Assembly (NCBI RefSeq): GCF_007097395.1
Contig: NZ_VKDC01000051.1
Coordinates: forward strand, 1 to 33,062
DNA: 33,062 nucleotides
Direction: 5' to 3'
Source of the DNA: Fulvivirga sp. M361
Lineage (GTDB): Bacteria; Bacteroidota; Bacteroidia; Cytophagales; Cyclobacteriaceae
Program-made: the position numbers and the translations under genes
Shown: positions 17,701-25,933 of the stretch, piece after piece
Position numbering within the stretch: the first letter of the stretch is position 1
Layout of the letters: each line of letters opens with the position of its first letter
The notes under the pieces: generated by a model
What the model was told of the DNA's origin: nothing
Databases searched by the model: none
The model's input: the letters and a program-made list of their open reading frames with translations, nothing else

Positions 17701-20700
17701 GTTAGAATGTTACTACAGCAATTTAACAGAAGCATATAAAAACGATTGGATTTTGATATTAAGAGGTGAGTATTGTTGTATAGAAGTGCAAGAACACCAT
17801 AAAGCAGACTTTCCTATTATAGACGGACTGGAATGGAATGAAATCGTTAAAAAAGAAGAGTTTTACAATTCTCTGGAACAAAGAGGAATAAAATACAGCC
17901 CGGGCTTACAAGGTGTACATGAGCTGAAACTGAATGGAAATCAAATACTGGCGAACCTGGCATTAGATCATGAAACCACCAACACCACCCAGGCGTTGAG
18001 CATACCCCCATCGCTGCTGGAGAGCTGTATTCAAGCTATATATACTAAAATATTAACGGATGATCGGTTGCATTCCGAAAGTGTTACTACCATAACAAGT
18101 CTGGGTACACTGCTATTGCTGGAAGACATAGACTTAAGCAAAAACTTTCGGATCTATGCTAATTCTTCATTCCGTATGTTGGAAAATCAGCGGGAAGGAA
18201 TAATTGGTGCGGATCTTGTACTATTTGATCATGAAGGAAGACCAGTCCTCCTGATCCAGCAACTAAATGGCAAAATAAGCTTCCCTGTTTCGGATGTAGC
18301 AAAAGATAAGCTCTATTATAAAACGAAATGGATTGAAAACAATGGAGTAAGGGCAACGCCACCAGCCACTGCCGCCAAAACAGATACCTGGTTACTTTTT
18401 GAACATAGTGATGAAAAAGCCCAAGAAATTCATTACCAGTTGGCACTGAAAGATATTACCATTATAACGGTACAAAATGGCACTTCATTCCTCGAGAAAA
18501 AAGAAGGGCTCTACGAAATAGATTTCAATAGTCCGGATCAATACGTATCACTCATCCAATCGGTATTGGTAAAAACAGGAGGTCATCTAAAAGGGATTAT
18601 TTATGCTTTGGATAGATTTGATCAGAATAACCGGGAACTGGATACCTTTAGTAACCAGCATTACCAAAACCTCACCTCGATTGTAAGTGCTGTAGAAAAA
18701 CAGATGGAAGATAAAACAGGTCTTGACATCTGCATAGTAACAGAAAATGCACAAAGTCTGGAAAATGACATCAATCTGGCCGTCGCACCCTTACTCGGCT
18801 ATGTACGTGTGCTGGCTAATGAGCAGGCAGATTGTAACATCCGGGTCATTGACACCCTAAAAGATGTTAATGATACAGAAAATTTGATCAATGAAATGTT
18901 ATTTGGTGATCGTAATGAACGGGAAATCGGCATTAGAAATGGAAAACACTATTATGCACGCTTAGATCATTACCGTCCAAACGTTATACAGCTACAAAAA
19001 AACGAGTTTTCGGCTAAAGGGTATTATCTGGTAACTGAACTGAATCGTACCAGTCTCCATTACATCAAATGGATGTTTTCGCAAGGAGCGAGAAAATTTC
19101 TACTGGTAGAAAATGATCAATCGTCTGGCAGATTTATCGAAAAAGTCGAAGAACTCACCCAGGCAGGCGCAGAACTAAGCATTAAAAACATCGATACTAC
19201 TGATTACCTTACTCTTTTGAGCGTTATCAGGAATATAGAAAGTGATTCACCTCTATTGGGTATCGTTCATCATATAAAACCGATGGGTACCCATATGTCT
19301 TCACCGGTATATACCCGGGCTATTATCGAGAAGATCAAAAGTTCATGGAACTTACATAAGCTTTCTCTTGAAATTCCAGTGGAAAAATTCATTTTACTCT
19401 CATCAGCCTCAGCTATGATAGGCCCCGGTGAACATGGAAACAGTGCAGCATGTTATGCCTTCATGGATCAGCTTGGTGCACTGAGAAAGGCAAAAGGATT
19501 ACCGGTTATCAGCATTAACTGGGGAGGGTTCTCTTATATTTCTGTACCTAAACCTAAAAATGATAAGGCTACTTCCACCAAATGGAAAGACCTACTCGTT
19601 CAAAATAAAACGGTATTGCTCGGAGCATATGGGATGATCTCAAATTTAGAGAGGTATCAACTGGGAATATTTGATATGGATGTAGAAAGAATAGTACAAA
19701 CGTATCCTTATCTATCCAGGAGCAACTATTTCGAGGAAGTTAGAAGTAATCAAAATCTACAAGAAGATCAGGAAGTAGATTTAACCAACCTTATAAAACT
19801 GCTGCCCACCCTGGATGAAAAGAAGGAGCAACTTCAGAAGCACCTGGTGAGGTCAGTAGCGTCTATCATAAAAGCAGACGCCAATAAAATTGGTTTGAAT
19901 ATGACATTCAAAGGATTAGGCGTTGACTCCATTATGGCCGTGCAACTTCGTAATCAACTCGAAAAAGCGTTATCTCTAAAACTTTCAATCTCTGATTTCT
20001 GGGAAAATCCAACAATATCAGCCTATGCGGAATTTGCCCTGGAAAAACTCATTGATGATTTTAAAATAGCAGCAACGAATCGAAAAAAAGCATCTCCTTT
20101 CATAATACCAAAACCTAATGCCAATGCCCAAAAGCGTCTATTCTGCTTTCACGATGCCGGAGGAAATTCTACTCTTTTCAACACTTGGGAAGATCATATT
20201 AGCCCGGAAACAGAATTAGTACTATTTGAATTACCAGGTAGAGGTCATCGTTCATCAATAGATACTTATGAGACCATAGAGGATTTCCTGCAAGACCTTA
20301 TGCCATCCTTGGAAGAATTGATGGATAAGCCATTCTCATTTTTTGGCCATAGTATGGGAGGAATGCTGGCTTATTTGGCAGTAAGAGAATTGAAGTCATT
20401 ACAAATGCCCGAGCCCGAGGCGTTGTTTATATCATCGATGCCACATTTGAGCCTGTATGATAAAAAGAGTCTTGATCATCGAATGTCAGAAGCTGATTTA
20501 GTCGCGTTATTTCCCCATATGTCAGAAGAAAAAATTCAGGATAAAGAACTACGTACATTACTCGTAAAAACGCTACGCAGTGACCTTTCGCTGCTTAGCA
20601 GTTACAACTATGATGAAAGTATCAACCTGTCTATACCTTTAGTAGCCATACGAGGAGAAGAAGACGATAGAGTCAGTAAAAATCACATGCTGGCCTGGCA

Positions 20701-20845
20701 GAAAGAAGCCATGATACAAGGGTTTCAATTTATCGAGCGCCCGGGAGGCCATTACTACATTTACAATGATACTGTATATGTTACGGCACTCCTAAACGTA
20801 CGAATGAGTCAACTAATCCAAGAAACTGTCAAGGTAAATAGTTAA
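14717..20845 (+). CDS. Single-module type I polyketide synthase, KS-AT-DH*-KR*-ACP-TE (DH and KR apparently inactive)
   Basis: A 2042-residue modular synthase that should condense an acyl starter with an AT-selected extender. The KS spans about 1-430, with C175 in DTGCSSSL (G for the usual A), H310 in EAHGTGT and H350 in NIGHLE. The AT spans about 535-830: PGQGSQ at 541, S626 in GHSMGE, specificity segment VASH at 725-728. The DH region begins HPWLG near 898, but the catalytic His is K931 (MEKNVGGRTV) and the catalytic Asp is E1102 (PSLLESCIQ). In the KR region the NADPH glycine motif is replaced by TELNRTSL (1440-1447), the catalytic Tyr is S1576 and the Asn is Y1580, while S1563 and K1539 remain. 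The ACP carries S1738 in LGVDSIM. The TE (about 1805-2042) has S1879 in GHSMGG and H2012 in GGHYY. GTG start gives the canonical KS N-terminus. There is no ER, methyltransferase, docking domain or phosphopantetheinyl transferase nearby. Confidence 0.93.
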   Translation: MKKYNPIAVVGMSGRFPGADNLSNFWDLLSGGKESLSEIDSSRWKHDKYYHPDRSVPGKTNQKHAAFLKDINKFDPLFFNISPAEAIEMNPSQKLMMELTWSAIENAKMATSNINGALAGVYVGNIWSDFEHQRKHNNAAITSHSAIGQSSNAIANRISYYFGFRGPSLVLDTGCSSSLVALHMACQGLQDGTIDIGLAGAVNHLLDPDQYVLLSKFGGLSSKGKCSTFDAEADGFVRGEGGAMFLLKRLQEAEKDGDHIYAVIKGSAVNNNGFNINLPATSVSGQKEVLTQAYECSGIQPHEVHYVEAHGTGTKLGDPTECLALGEFFGDKRDNKQKLRIGSVKTNIGHLEGAAGMAGLAKVILSMNNKALPKNLNFKTPNPSIDFEGLKLEVQTEHTLWPVSNGETFKAGINSFGWGGTNAHVVIEEYQKKESEIHQGDKKHQPVQYFLPLSARSESALKEYVKNYIHYLTEQHESNSLTLEETCVATSIIKPAFEYKKLFQATSKDELISGMEEFLSSNESVAPADAIKTGKIVFIFPGQGSQWTAMGKALYEKEETFRRTLDLCDKVFSQYTSWSLIDKLYGNRDELREIDIVQPILCAVQIALAEVWKSWGITPDTVVGHSMGEIAAAYISGSLSLHDAANVICTRSKLMKTVSGNGAMAVTELTVEEAQKVVERYPTLSVAVNNSPKSTVLAGDEPSIKKMLAEMEEKDVFARQVKVNVASHSSHMDPLKGDLHQALNSLWPLDSHTDIYSTVLSQKVNGKLLNADYWVSNLRNGVRFASVMEQLVKEDHKVFIEVSPHPVLTTSINECLDASKAKSAVVCHSLHKERSELTEILSNFNLLFDQGVNIDWSRYYRTKKAPDLELPGYPFQKESYEIKPGPAGESSNLATHNHPWLGEKMVLGGMRQTHYWEKQINLEQFTILMEKNVGGRTVMPPSFYIEVMLAALNDLQPDKNHALRKLSFKRMVLINEVKNVRFQVKIVEDGPKKGKLECYYSNLTEAYKNDWILILRGEYCCIEVQEHHKADFPIIDGLEWNEIVKKEEFYNSLEQRGIKYSPGLQGVHELKLNGNQILANLALDHETTNTTQALSIPPSLLESCIQAIYTKILTDDRLHSESVTTITSLGTLLLLEDIDLSKNFRIYANSSFRMLENQREGIIGADLVLFDHEGRPVLLIQQLNGKISFPVSDVAKDKLYYKTKWIENNGVRATPPATAAKTDTWLLFEHSDEKAQEIHYQLALKDITIITVQNGTSFLEKKEGLYEIDFNSPDQYVSLIQSVLVKTGGHLKGIIYALDRFDQNNRELDTFSNQHYQNLTSIVSAVEKQMEDKTGLDICIVTENAQSLENDINLAVAPLLGYVRVLANEQADCNIRVIDTLKDVNDTENLINEMLFGDRNEREIGIRNGKHYYARLDHYRPNVIQLQKNEFSAKGYYLVTELNRTSLHYIKWMFSQGARKFLLVENDQSSGRFIEKVEELTQAGAELSIKNIDTTDYLTLLSVIRNIESDSPLLGIVHHIKPMGTHMSSPVYTRAIIEKIKSSWNLHKLSLEIPVEKFILLSSASAMIGPGEHGNSAACYAFMDQLGALRKAKGLPVISINWGGFSYISVPKPKNDKATSTKWKDLLVQNKTVLLGAYGMISNLERYQLGIFDMDVERIVQTYPYLSRSNYFEEVRSNQNLQEDQEVDLTNLIKLLPTLDEKKEQLQKHLVRSVASIIKADANKIGLNMTFKGLGVDSIMAVQLRNQLEKALSLKLSISDFWENPTISAYAEFALEKLIDDFKIAATNRKKASPFIIPKPNANAQKRLFCFHDAGGNSTLFNTWEDHISPETELVLFELPGRGHRSSIDTYETIEDFLQDLMPSLEELMDKPFSFFGHSMGGMLAYLAVRELKSLQMPEPEALFISSMPHLSLYDKKSLDHRMSEADLVALFPHMSEEKIQDKELRTLLVKTLRSDLSLLSSYNYDESINLSIPLVAIRGEEDDRVSKNHMLAWQKEAMIQGFQFIERPGGHYYIYNDTVYVTALLNVRMSQLIQETVKVNS

Positions 20846-20873
20846 TTAAATCAATCTACTAATAAAAAACCCT

Positions 20874-21329
20874 ATGGAAGAACAACTAAAAACTGATCTA
20901 CTTACCGAAATAGTTGGCACATGGAAGCTCCTTTCCTGGATATACAAGGATGAAGAAGGGAATGAAGTCATCTACTACGATGCTAATCCTTGTGGTATTC
21001 TTATGTATGATAATGAGGGGTATATGAACGTACAAATTCACAAACCCAATCGTGCAATTTTTTCTAAAAATGATCACTTTGATGGCCTGGTCGAGGAGAT
21101 CGTCCCTGCTTACGAGAGTTACCTGGCTTACTATGGTAAATATAGGTTGGAAGAACCCAATATCATGGTGCACGAAGTAGAAGGATCCATGTTTCCTAAC
21201 TGGCAAAATAATACTCAAAGACGGTATGCAGAAATCAAAGACGACAGACTTACACTCTCCACCCCCCCTATGTCGGCCAAAGGGCAAAAACTGGAGTTCA
21301 TATTAGAATGGGAACGTCACAGAAAATAG
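20874..21329 (+). CDS. Lipocalin-like domain protein (Lipocalin_5 type)
   Basis: A 151-residue soluble protein with the pattern of bacterial lipocalin-like beta-barrels: IVGTWKLLSWIYKDEEGN at 13-30, then NPCGILMYDNEGYMNVQI and a late YYGKYRLEEPN strand pair. There is no signal peptide, so it is probably cytoplasmic. It lies 28 nt behind the polyketide synthase on the same strand and is presumably co-transcribed. That suggests it binds, isomerises or shields the polyketide product, though no catalytic residue can be named. ATG start; two small hairpins follow its stop. Confidence 0.75.
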   Translation: MEEQLKTDLLTEIVGTWKLLSWIYKDEEGNEVIYYDANPCGILMYDNEGYMNVQIHKPNRAIFSKNDHFDGLVEEIVPAYESYLAYYGKYRLEEPNIMVHEVEGSMFPNWQNNTQRRYAEIKDDRLTLSTPPMSAKGQKLEFILEWERHRK

Positions 21330-21338
21330 ATGGAAGAT

Positions 21339-21361
21339 AAAGTGAACAATCAAGTCACTTT
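21339..21361 (+). terminator. Candidate terminator after PKS-lipocalin unit
   Basis: Arms AAAGTGA and TCACTTT make a 7-bp stem with a 9-nt loop beginning 10 nt after the lipocalin stop, followed by TTTCCCCTATT. A second imperfect hairpin (CCCTA...TAGGG) follows at about 21363-21385. The U-tract is weak. Confidence 0.45.
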
Positions 21362-21661
21362 CCCCTATTAACTAGACAGTTAGGGAATCACAACTCAAAA
21401 AAAAGCTCATAAAATAAAAACTAAAATTCATTTTCACGGTTTTATACATAATATAAAATTCAAATAATAGATATTTTCTAAGAAAAGGCTTCAATTATGT
21501 GTAATTCATTACATCATTTTAAAGTCACTTTTTTGCCAAAAAAAAATCACAAAAAGTTGATTTACAGATATTTAATTAATTCATATAACCGAATATACGG
21601 TTGAAACACTAGTTCATTAAGTAATTAATATTCTGTGTAATTTTTGAGCAAAAATTGATAG

Positions 21662-21690
21662 TTGTAATTACGACAAAATCATAAATTTTG
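21662..21690 (+). promoter_or_regulatory. Candidate promoter of the STAS-like gene
   Basis: TTG at 21662-21664 is followed after 17 nt by TAAATTTTG (21682-21690), one base longer than the TAnnTTTG -7 consensus. This would give a start of transcription about 15-20 nt before the ATG. The match is imperfect and AT-rich DNA makes chance hits common. Confidence 0.3.
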
Positions 21691-21712
21691 AATTTAAATA
21701 AATTTTAGGATC

Positions 21713-22114
21713 ATGGGTAAAGTAACTTTATTAAAAGAGAAGCACATTGAAATTTTGTATGATGAGGAAAAGCACATCATGTATGACCATTGGATCGGTT
21801 TTCAAACCGTCGAAAACGTCATGGATGGTTGTGAAAAAATCTTAAAATTGTTCAAAGAACGACCGCAATGCAACAACGTATTAAATGACAACAGCGAGGT
21901 AACCGGACCATGGCAAGGTGCCACGGAATGGGTGAGCAGTGTATGGTTCCCAAAGATGATGGACGAAGGCTTGAAAAATTTTGCCTGGGTACTATCTTCG
22001 AATATCTTCGCTGAACTGTCTGCTAAAAATGTATCATCTGATGGTGATATAATCCAGTATTTCAATGACTACAAGCAAGCCGAAAAATTTCTTCAGGCCA
22101 AAGAAGTAGTTTAA
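21713..22114 (+). CDS. Small STAS/SpoIIAA-like protein of unknown role
   Basis: A 133-residue soluble protein without signal peptide. The succession of beta strand, W-G, an amphipathic helix GCEKILKLFKE, the LNDNSEVTGPW strand-turn, and a late AWVLSSNIFAELSAKN followed by a helix with KQAEKFLQ matches the STAS/SEC14-like fold of small Bacteroidota proteins. No phosphorylatable serine motif typical of anti-sigma antagonists can be assigned, so function is open. It stands alone between an AT-rich leader and a strong hairpin terminator. ATG start after TTTTAGGATC, one of the few places here with a possible purine-rich ribosome site. Confidence 0.7.
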   Translation: MGKVTLLKEKHIEILYDEEKHIMYDHWIGFQTVENVMDGCEKILKLFKERPQCNNVLNDNSEVTGPWQGATEWVSSVWFPKMMDEGLKNFAWVLSSNIFAELSAKNVSSDGDIIQYFNDYKQAEKFLQAKEVV

Positions 22115-22126
22115 ACCAAAAGACCT

Positions 22127-22157
22127 GGATAGAGGCTGTAAGTTATAGTTTCTATCC
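22127..22157 (+). terminator. Long hairpin terminator after STAS-like gene
   Basis: The arms GGATAGAGGCTGTA and TATAGTTTCTATCC can form a 14-bp RNA stem including three G-U pairs, with loop AGT, starting 12 nt after the stop. The following TTCTC is only moderately U-rich. Confidence 0.6.
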
Positions 22158-22277
22158 TTCTCGGTTCACAGATTATCTTAACCGCTCCTCACCCCTGATC
22201 TTGTTAAGGTAGCTGCAACTTGACGATTATATTCACTAAGAATCATAGCTTTGTTGCAATCAATATGCAGTAGGGCT

Positions 22278-24302
22278 ATGAATTTTAAATTATCAAGTGA
22301 CTACACACCTACCGGTGACCAACCTGAAGCAATTCGTCAATTAGCAGATGGCATTGAGTCCAACGAACCTTTTCAAACATTACTGGGAGCAACAGGAACA
22401 GGTAAAACATTTACAATAGCCAATCTTGTGAATAAAGTACAACGTCCCACTCTTGTACTTAGCCATAATAAAACACTAGCGGCCCAGCTATATGGAGAGT
22501 TTAAGCGATTCTTCCCTGAAAATGCGGTAGAATATTTCATTTCATACTATGATTACTATCAGCCCGAAGCCTATATTCCCAATTCAAATTTATATATTGA
22601 AAAAGACCTGAGCATTAACGACGAGATAGAAAAACTTAGGTTAGCCGCCACGTCATCATTACTCACGGGACGAAGAGATGTCCTGGTCGTAGCCTCTGTA
22701 TCATGCATTTATGGTATTGGAAACCCTGAAGAATTCGGAAAAAATGTAGTACAACTGACTACTGGTGAATCAATTGCCAGAAACAGGCTTTTGTTTTCAC
22801 TGGTTGATATCTTATACAGCCGCACAGAAGCCGAATTTAAGCGCGGTACATTCAGGGTAAAGGGAGATACCGTAGATATATACATTGCTTATGGGGATTT
22901 TGCTTATAGAATTATTTTTTGGGGCGACGAGATCGAGGCCATTCAACGAATTGAACCATCATCGGGCAAAAAGATATCGGATGAAAAAAGTATTACCATT
23001 TTCCCCGCTAACCTGTTCGTCACCGGAAAAGATCAGCTAAAACAAGTTATACATGAAATACAAGATGACTTAGTCGCACAGGTAAATCAATTTGAAACCG
23101 AAAGAAGGCATCTTGAAGCAAAACGACTACAAGAAAGAACAGAATTCGATCTTGAAATGATGCGGGAACTGGGTTACTGTTCAGGTGTGGAAAACTATTC
23201 ACGTTATTTTGACCGGCGTAAACCTGGTGCAAGACCTTTTTGCCTGCTGGATTATTTCCCCGATGATTATCTTATGGTTATAGACGAAAGTCATGTTACT
23301 GTACCCCAGGTTAGAGCTATGTGGGGTGGTGACAGATCCAGAAAGGTGAACCTGGTAGATTTTGGTTTCAGACTACCTTCTGCATTGGATAACAGGCCTC
23401 TGACTTTCAATGAGTTTGAGTCGTTGATGAACCAGGTGGTCTATGTCAGCGCTACTCCCAGTGAATATGAACTAAGAAAATCTGAAGGCGTAGTTGTAGA
23501 ACAGATTATCCGTCCTACGGGCCTATTGGATCCTGAAATAGATGTCAGGCCCAGTGTCAACCAAATAGATGACCTTCTGGAGGAAATCGACGAGACAGTC
23601 AAAAAAGAAGAGCGAGTGTTAGTTACAACACTCACTAAACGAATGGCCGAAGAACTTACCAAATTTCTGGAACGCGCTAATGTAAAATGCCGCTATATAC
23701 ACAGTGAAGTAGATACGTTGGATCGAGTAGAGATCTTACGGGAACTGCGCCTGGGCGTATTTGATGTATTAGTAGGTGTGAACCTGTTGAGAGAAGGGCT
23801 GGACCTTCCAGAAGTATCACTTGTGGCAATTTTAGATGCCGATAAAGAAGGCTTCCTACGTAATGAGCGCTCATTGGTCCAAACTATTGGACGGGCTGCG
23901 CGTAACGCTAACGGACGTGTAGTGATGTATGCTGACAAAACCACGCCTTCCATGCAAACGGCTATTGATGAAACTTATAGAAGGAGAGGCATACAGAGTG
24001 CCTACAACGAAAAACATGGTATCGTACCTCAAACCGTTATTAAGTCGCGAGAATCTATCCTAGAACAGACCAAGGTTGCTGACAAAAAGAAGTCATCTGT
24101 AAAATACTACATGGAAGATGAATCACAATCCATTGCAGCAGACCCTGTTGTTTCATATATGAGTAAAGATGAGCTGAAAAAACTGATTGTTACTACTCAA
24201 AAAGCCATGGAGAAGGCCGCAAAAGAGTTGGATTTTATAGAGGCCGCCAGGCTGCGTGACGAATACCTTGAGTTAAAAAAACTCATTGACGAAAAGAAAT
24301 AG
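22278..24302 (+). CDS. uvrB: UvrABC excinuclease subunit B
   Basis: UvrB is the damage-verifying helicase-like subunit of nucleotide excision repair; it is loaded by UvrA and recruits UvrC. Walker A GATGTGKT is at 37-44, the beta-hairpin region is [12 protein letters not shown], the DESH box is VIDESH, the helicase motif VI is QTIGRAARN, and the C-terminal UVR coiled-coil ends the protein ([18 protein letters not shown]). An open frame extends upstream to TTG at 22251. The ATG at 22278 gives the standard N-terminus ([15 protein letters not shown]) and is preferred, giving 674 residues. It is a single gene with a 69-nt gap to the protease gene behind it. Confidence 0.97.
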   Translation: MNFKLSSDYTPTGDQPEAIRQLADGIESNEPFQTLLGATGTGKTFTIANLVNKVQRPTLVLSHNKTLAAQLYGEFKRFFPENAVEYFISYYDYYQPEAYIPNSNLYIEKDLSINDEIEKLRLAATSSLLTGRRDVLVVASVSCIYGIGNPEEFGKNVVQLTTGESIARNRLLFSLVDILYSRTEAEFKRGTFRVKGDTVDIYIAYGDFAYRIIFWGDEIEAIQRIEPSSGKKISDEKSITIFPANLFVTGKDQLKQVIHEIQDDLVAQVNQFETERRHLEAKRLQERTEFDLEMMRELGYCSGVENYSRYFDRRKPGARPFCLLDYFPDDYLMVIDESHVTVPQVRAMWGGDRSRKVNLVDFGFRLPSALDNRPLTFNEFESLMNQVVYVSATPSEYELRKSEGVVVEQIIRPTGLLDPEIDVRPSVNQIDDLLEEIDETVKKEERVLVTTLTKRMAEELTKFLERANVKCRYIHSEVDTLDRVEILRELRLGVFDVLVGVNLLREGLDLPEVSLVAILDADKEGFLRNERSLVQTIGRAARNANGRVVMYADKTTPSMQTAIDETYRRRGIQSAYNEKHGIVPQTVIKSRESILEQTKVADKKKSSVKYYMEDESQSIAADPVVSYMSKDELKKLIVTTQKAMEKAAKELDFIEAARLRDEYLELKKLIDEKK

Positions 24303-24371
24303 TACGCTTTGAAGAATTTTAAAACTGATTGGTAGTAAGATGCGTTAACTTAAAAACCTTAACTACTAATT

Positions 24372-25826
24372 ATGAAGAATCGCTATCTATTTCTTGCCAT
24401 GTTTGCTTCATCGGTATTCGGGGCTTTTTTATCCGCCTTGATAATACTGTCATACATTGACAATGAACCGGTAGCCACGAAATTCTCTGCTTTATCCATC
24501 AGTGATCGTCAAAAAAAGGGGACTATCCCCGTAGCCAACCTCTTCGATTCTTCAACGATTATCCCAAAAGGCATAAACTTTGTAAATGCTGCACGTTCGG
24601 TTACCTCAGGAGTAGTACATATCCGTTCTTCTTATTCTTCAGGGGGGTATAGTATCAATCCGCTTGATGGTCTTTTCAATAACCCTTCACAGTCCTCCGG
24701 GTCGGGAGTGATCATCTCAGATGATGGATTCATCGCTACTAATAATCATGTGATTGAAGATGCCAGTGAGATTGAAGTAGTGTTGAATGACAATCGTAGT
24801 TTTCGTGCTAAAATAATGGGCACGGACCCGACTACGGATCTGGCACTACTTAAAATCGATGCTTTGGAACAGCTCCCCTTTATCCAATATGGTAACTCTG
24901 ACAGGATATCTCCGGGAGAATGGGTTCTAGCCATAGGAAATCCCTTTGACTTAAATTCTACCGTCACCGCTGGAATAGTGAGTGCCAAAGCACGGAATAT
25001 CGGGATTTTACGTGACAAAAGTAACCTGCAAATTGAATCTTTCATTCAGACTGATGCTGCTGTCAATCCTGGTAATAGTGGAGGAGCGCTGGTAAACCTT
25101 CAAGGTGAGTTGGTGGGAATTAATACAGCCATTGCGACACCTACAGGCACGTATGCAGGCTATTCCTTTGCCGTACCTGTAGCTTTGGTTAAAAAGGTAA
25201 TGGACGATCTACTGGAATTCGGGGAAGTCCAGCGTGGTTTGCTCGGCATCCGAATTGGTGATGTAGATGCTAGACTGGCCAGGGCCAGAGATTTAAAGGT
25301 GGTAAGTGGGGTTTTTGTAAGTGGTGTCAATAACAATAGCTCCGCAGAAGAAGCAGGTATAGAAGAAGGTGATGTGATTGTGGCCATTGACGACATGACT
25401 GTCAACAATGTTTCAGAATTACAAGAATTTGTAGCTCGCAATCGCCCTGGTGACCAAATAAAAGTCACTTATCTTCGAAACGATAAGCAAAGAAGTGTGA
25501 CAGCAACACTGCGTAATACAGAAGGAACTACAGAGATAGTCAAAACTATCTATCCTAAACATCTGGAAGGCGCGCTACTTGAAAACCTGGAACTCACTGA
25601 AATGAATAAGTTAGATGTAAATGGTGGCGTAAGACTCAAAGATATTGGTGTTGGAAAATGGCAGGACGCCGGCATAAAGAATGGTTTTGTAATTACCTCT
25701 ATTGACAAATTGACTATTGCAGACGTAGCAGACCTTCACAGAATCCTGAAAAACAAAAATGGGGGCATACTTATCGAAGGAATTAACCCCAATGGTGAGA
25801 AGAACGTGTTCGGAATAGATTGGTGA
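24372..25826 (+). CDS. HtrA/Deg-family periplasmic serine protease
   Basis: An envelope protein-quality-control protease and chaperone. An N-terminal hydrophobic segment (about 5-28) acts as signal or membrane anchor. The trypsin-like domain has the catalytic triad H126 (TNNHVIED), D156 (TTDLALLKI) and S236 (VNPGNSGGAL). Two PDZ domains follow at about 285-385 (GLLGIRIGDV, GDVIVAIDDM) and about 405-484 (NGFVITSIDKL). A total of 484 residues and two PDZ domains fit DegP/DegQ-type proteins. ATG start. The short Ser/Gly region near 87-110 corresponds to the LA loop, much shorter than in E. coli DegP. It may be co-transcribed with uvrB or have its own promoter. Confidence 0.95.
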   Translation: MKNRYLFLAMFASSVFGAFLSALIILSYIDNEPVATKFSALSISDRQKKGTIPVANLFDSSTIIPKGINFVNAARSVTSGVVHIRSSYSSGGYSINPLDGLFNNPSQSSGSGVIISDDGFIATNNHVIEDASEIEVVLNDNRSFRAKIMGTDPTTDLALLKIDALEQLPFIQYGNSDRISPGEWVLAIGNPFDLNSTVTAGIVSAKARNIGILRDKSNLQIESFIQTDAAVNPGNSGGALVNLQGELVGINTAIATPTGTYAGYSFAVPVALVKKVMDDLLEFGEVQRGLLGIRIGDVDARLARARDLKVVSGVFVSGVNNNSSAEEAGIEEGDVIVAIDDMTVNNVSELQEFVARNRPGDQIKVTYLRNDKQRSVTATLRNTEGTTEIVKTIYPKHLEGALLENLELTEMNKLDVNGGVRLKDIGVGKWQDAGIKNGFVITSIDKLTIADVADLHRILKNKNGGILIEGINPNGEKNVFGIDW

Positions 25827-25903
25827 AGCACGCCATGCAAACATCTTTACCATTTCGCTTTCTATTTTATTAGTTTCAATGCAAACTTGATTCGCATTTT
25901 AAA

Positions 25904-25911
25904 TAGCTTTG
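25904..25911 (+). promoter_or_regulatory. Candidate -7 box before aldehyde dehydrogenase
   Basis: TAGCTTTG matches TAnnTTTG exactly, 23 nt before the ATG of the aldehyde dehydrogenase. A TTG occurs at 25887-25889, but the 14-nt spacing is shorter than usual, so the -33 element is uncertain. Confidence 0.4.
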
Positions 25912-25933
25912 GCCAGCCAAACTAATTCAAACG

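Larger units (their letters stand above)
21330..21712. other. 383-bp AT-rich non-coding gap
   Basis: Beyond the hairpins near 21339-21385 no gene is visible. The stretch from about 21400 is strongly AT-rich and ends with a candidate promoter of the next gene. Confidence 0.6.

Noticed and set aside
14717-20845. Reading the PKS as a polyunsaturated fatty acid synthase or hybrid NRPS
   Set aside because: There is only one ACP, no adenylation or condensation domain, no FabA-like tandem DH and no ER, so a single-module PKS is the better description.
20898-21287. 129-codon minus-strand frame antisense to the lipocalin-like gene
   Set aside because: The plus-strand frame has clear family motifs (GTWKL, NPCGILMYD). 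The antisense frame has none and is a shadow.
22251-22277. Nine-codon upstream extension of UvrB from TTG
   Set aside because: The extension (MLQSICSRA) has no place in the UvrB family, whose N-terminus matches the ATG at 22278.
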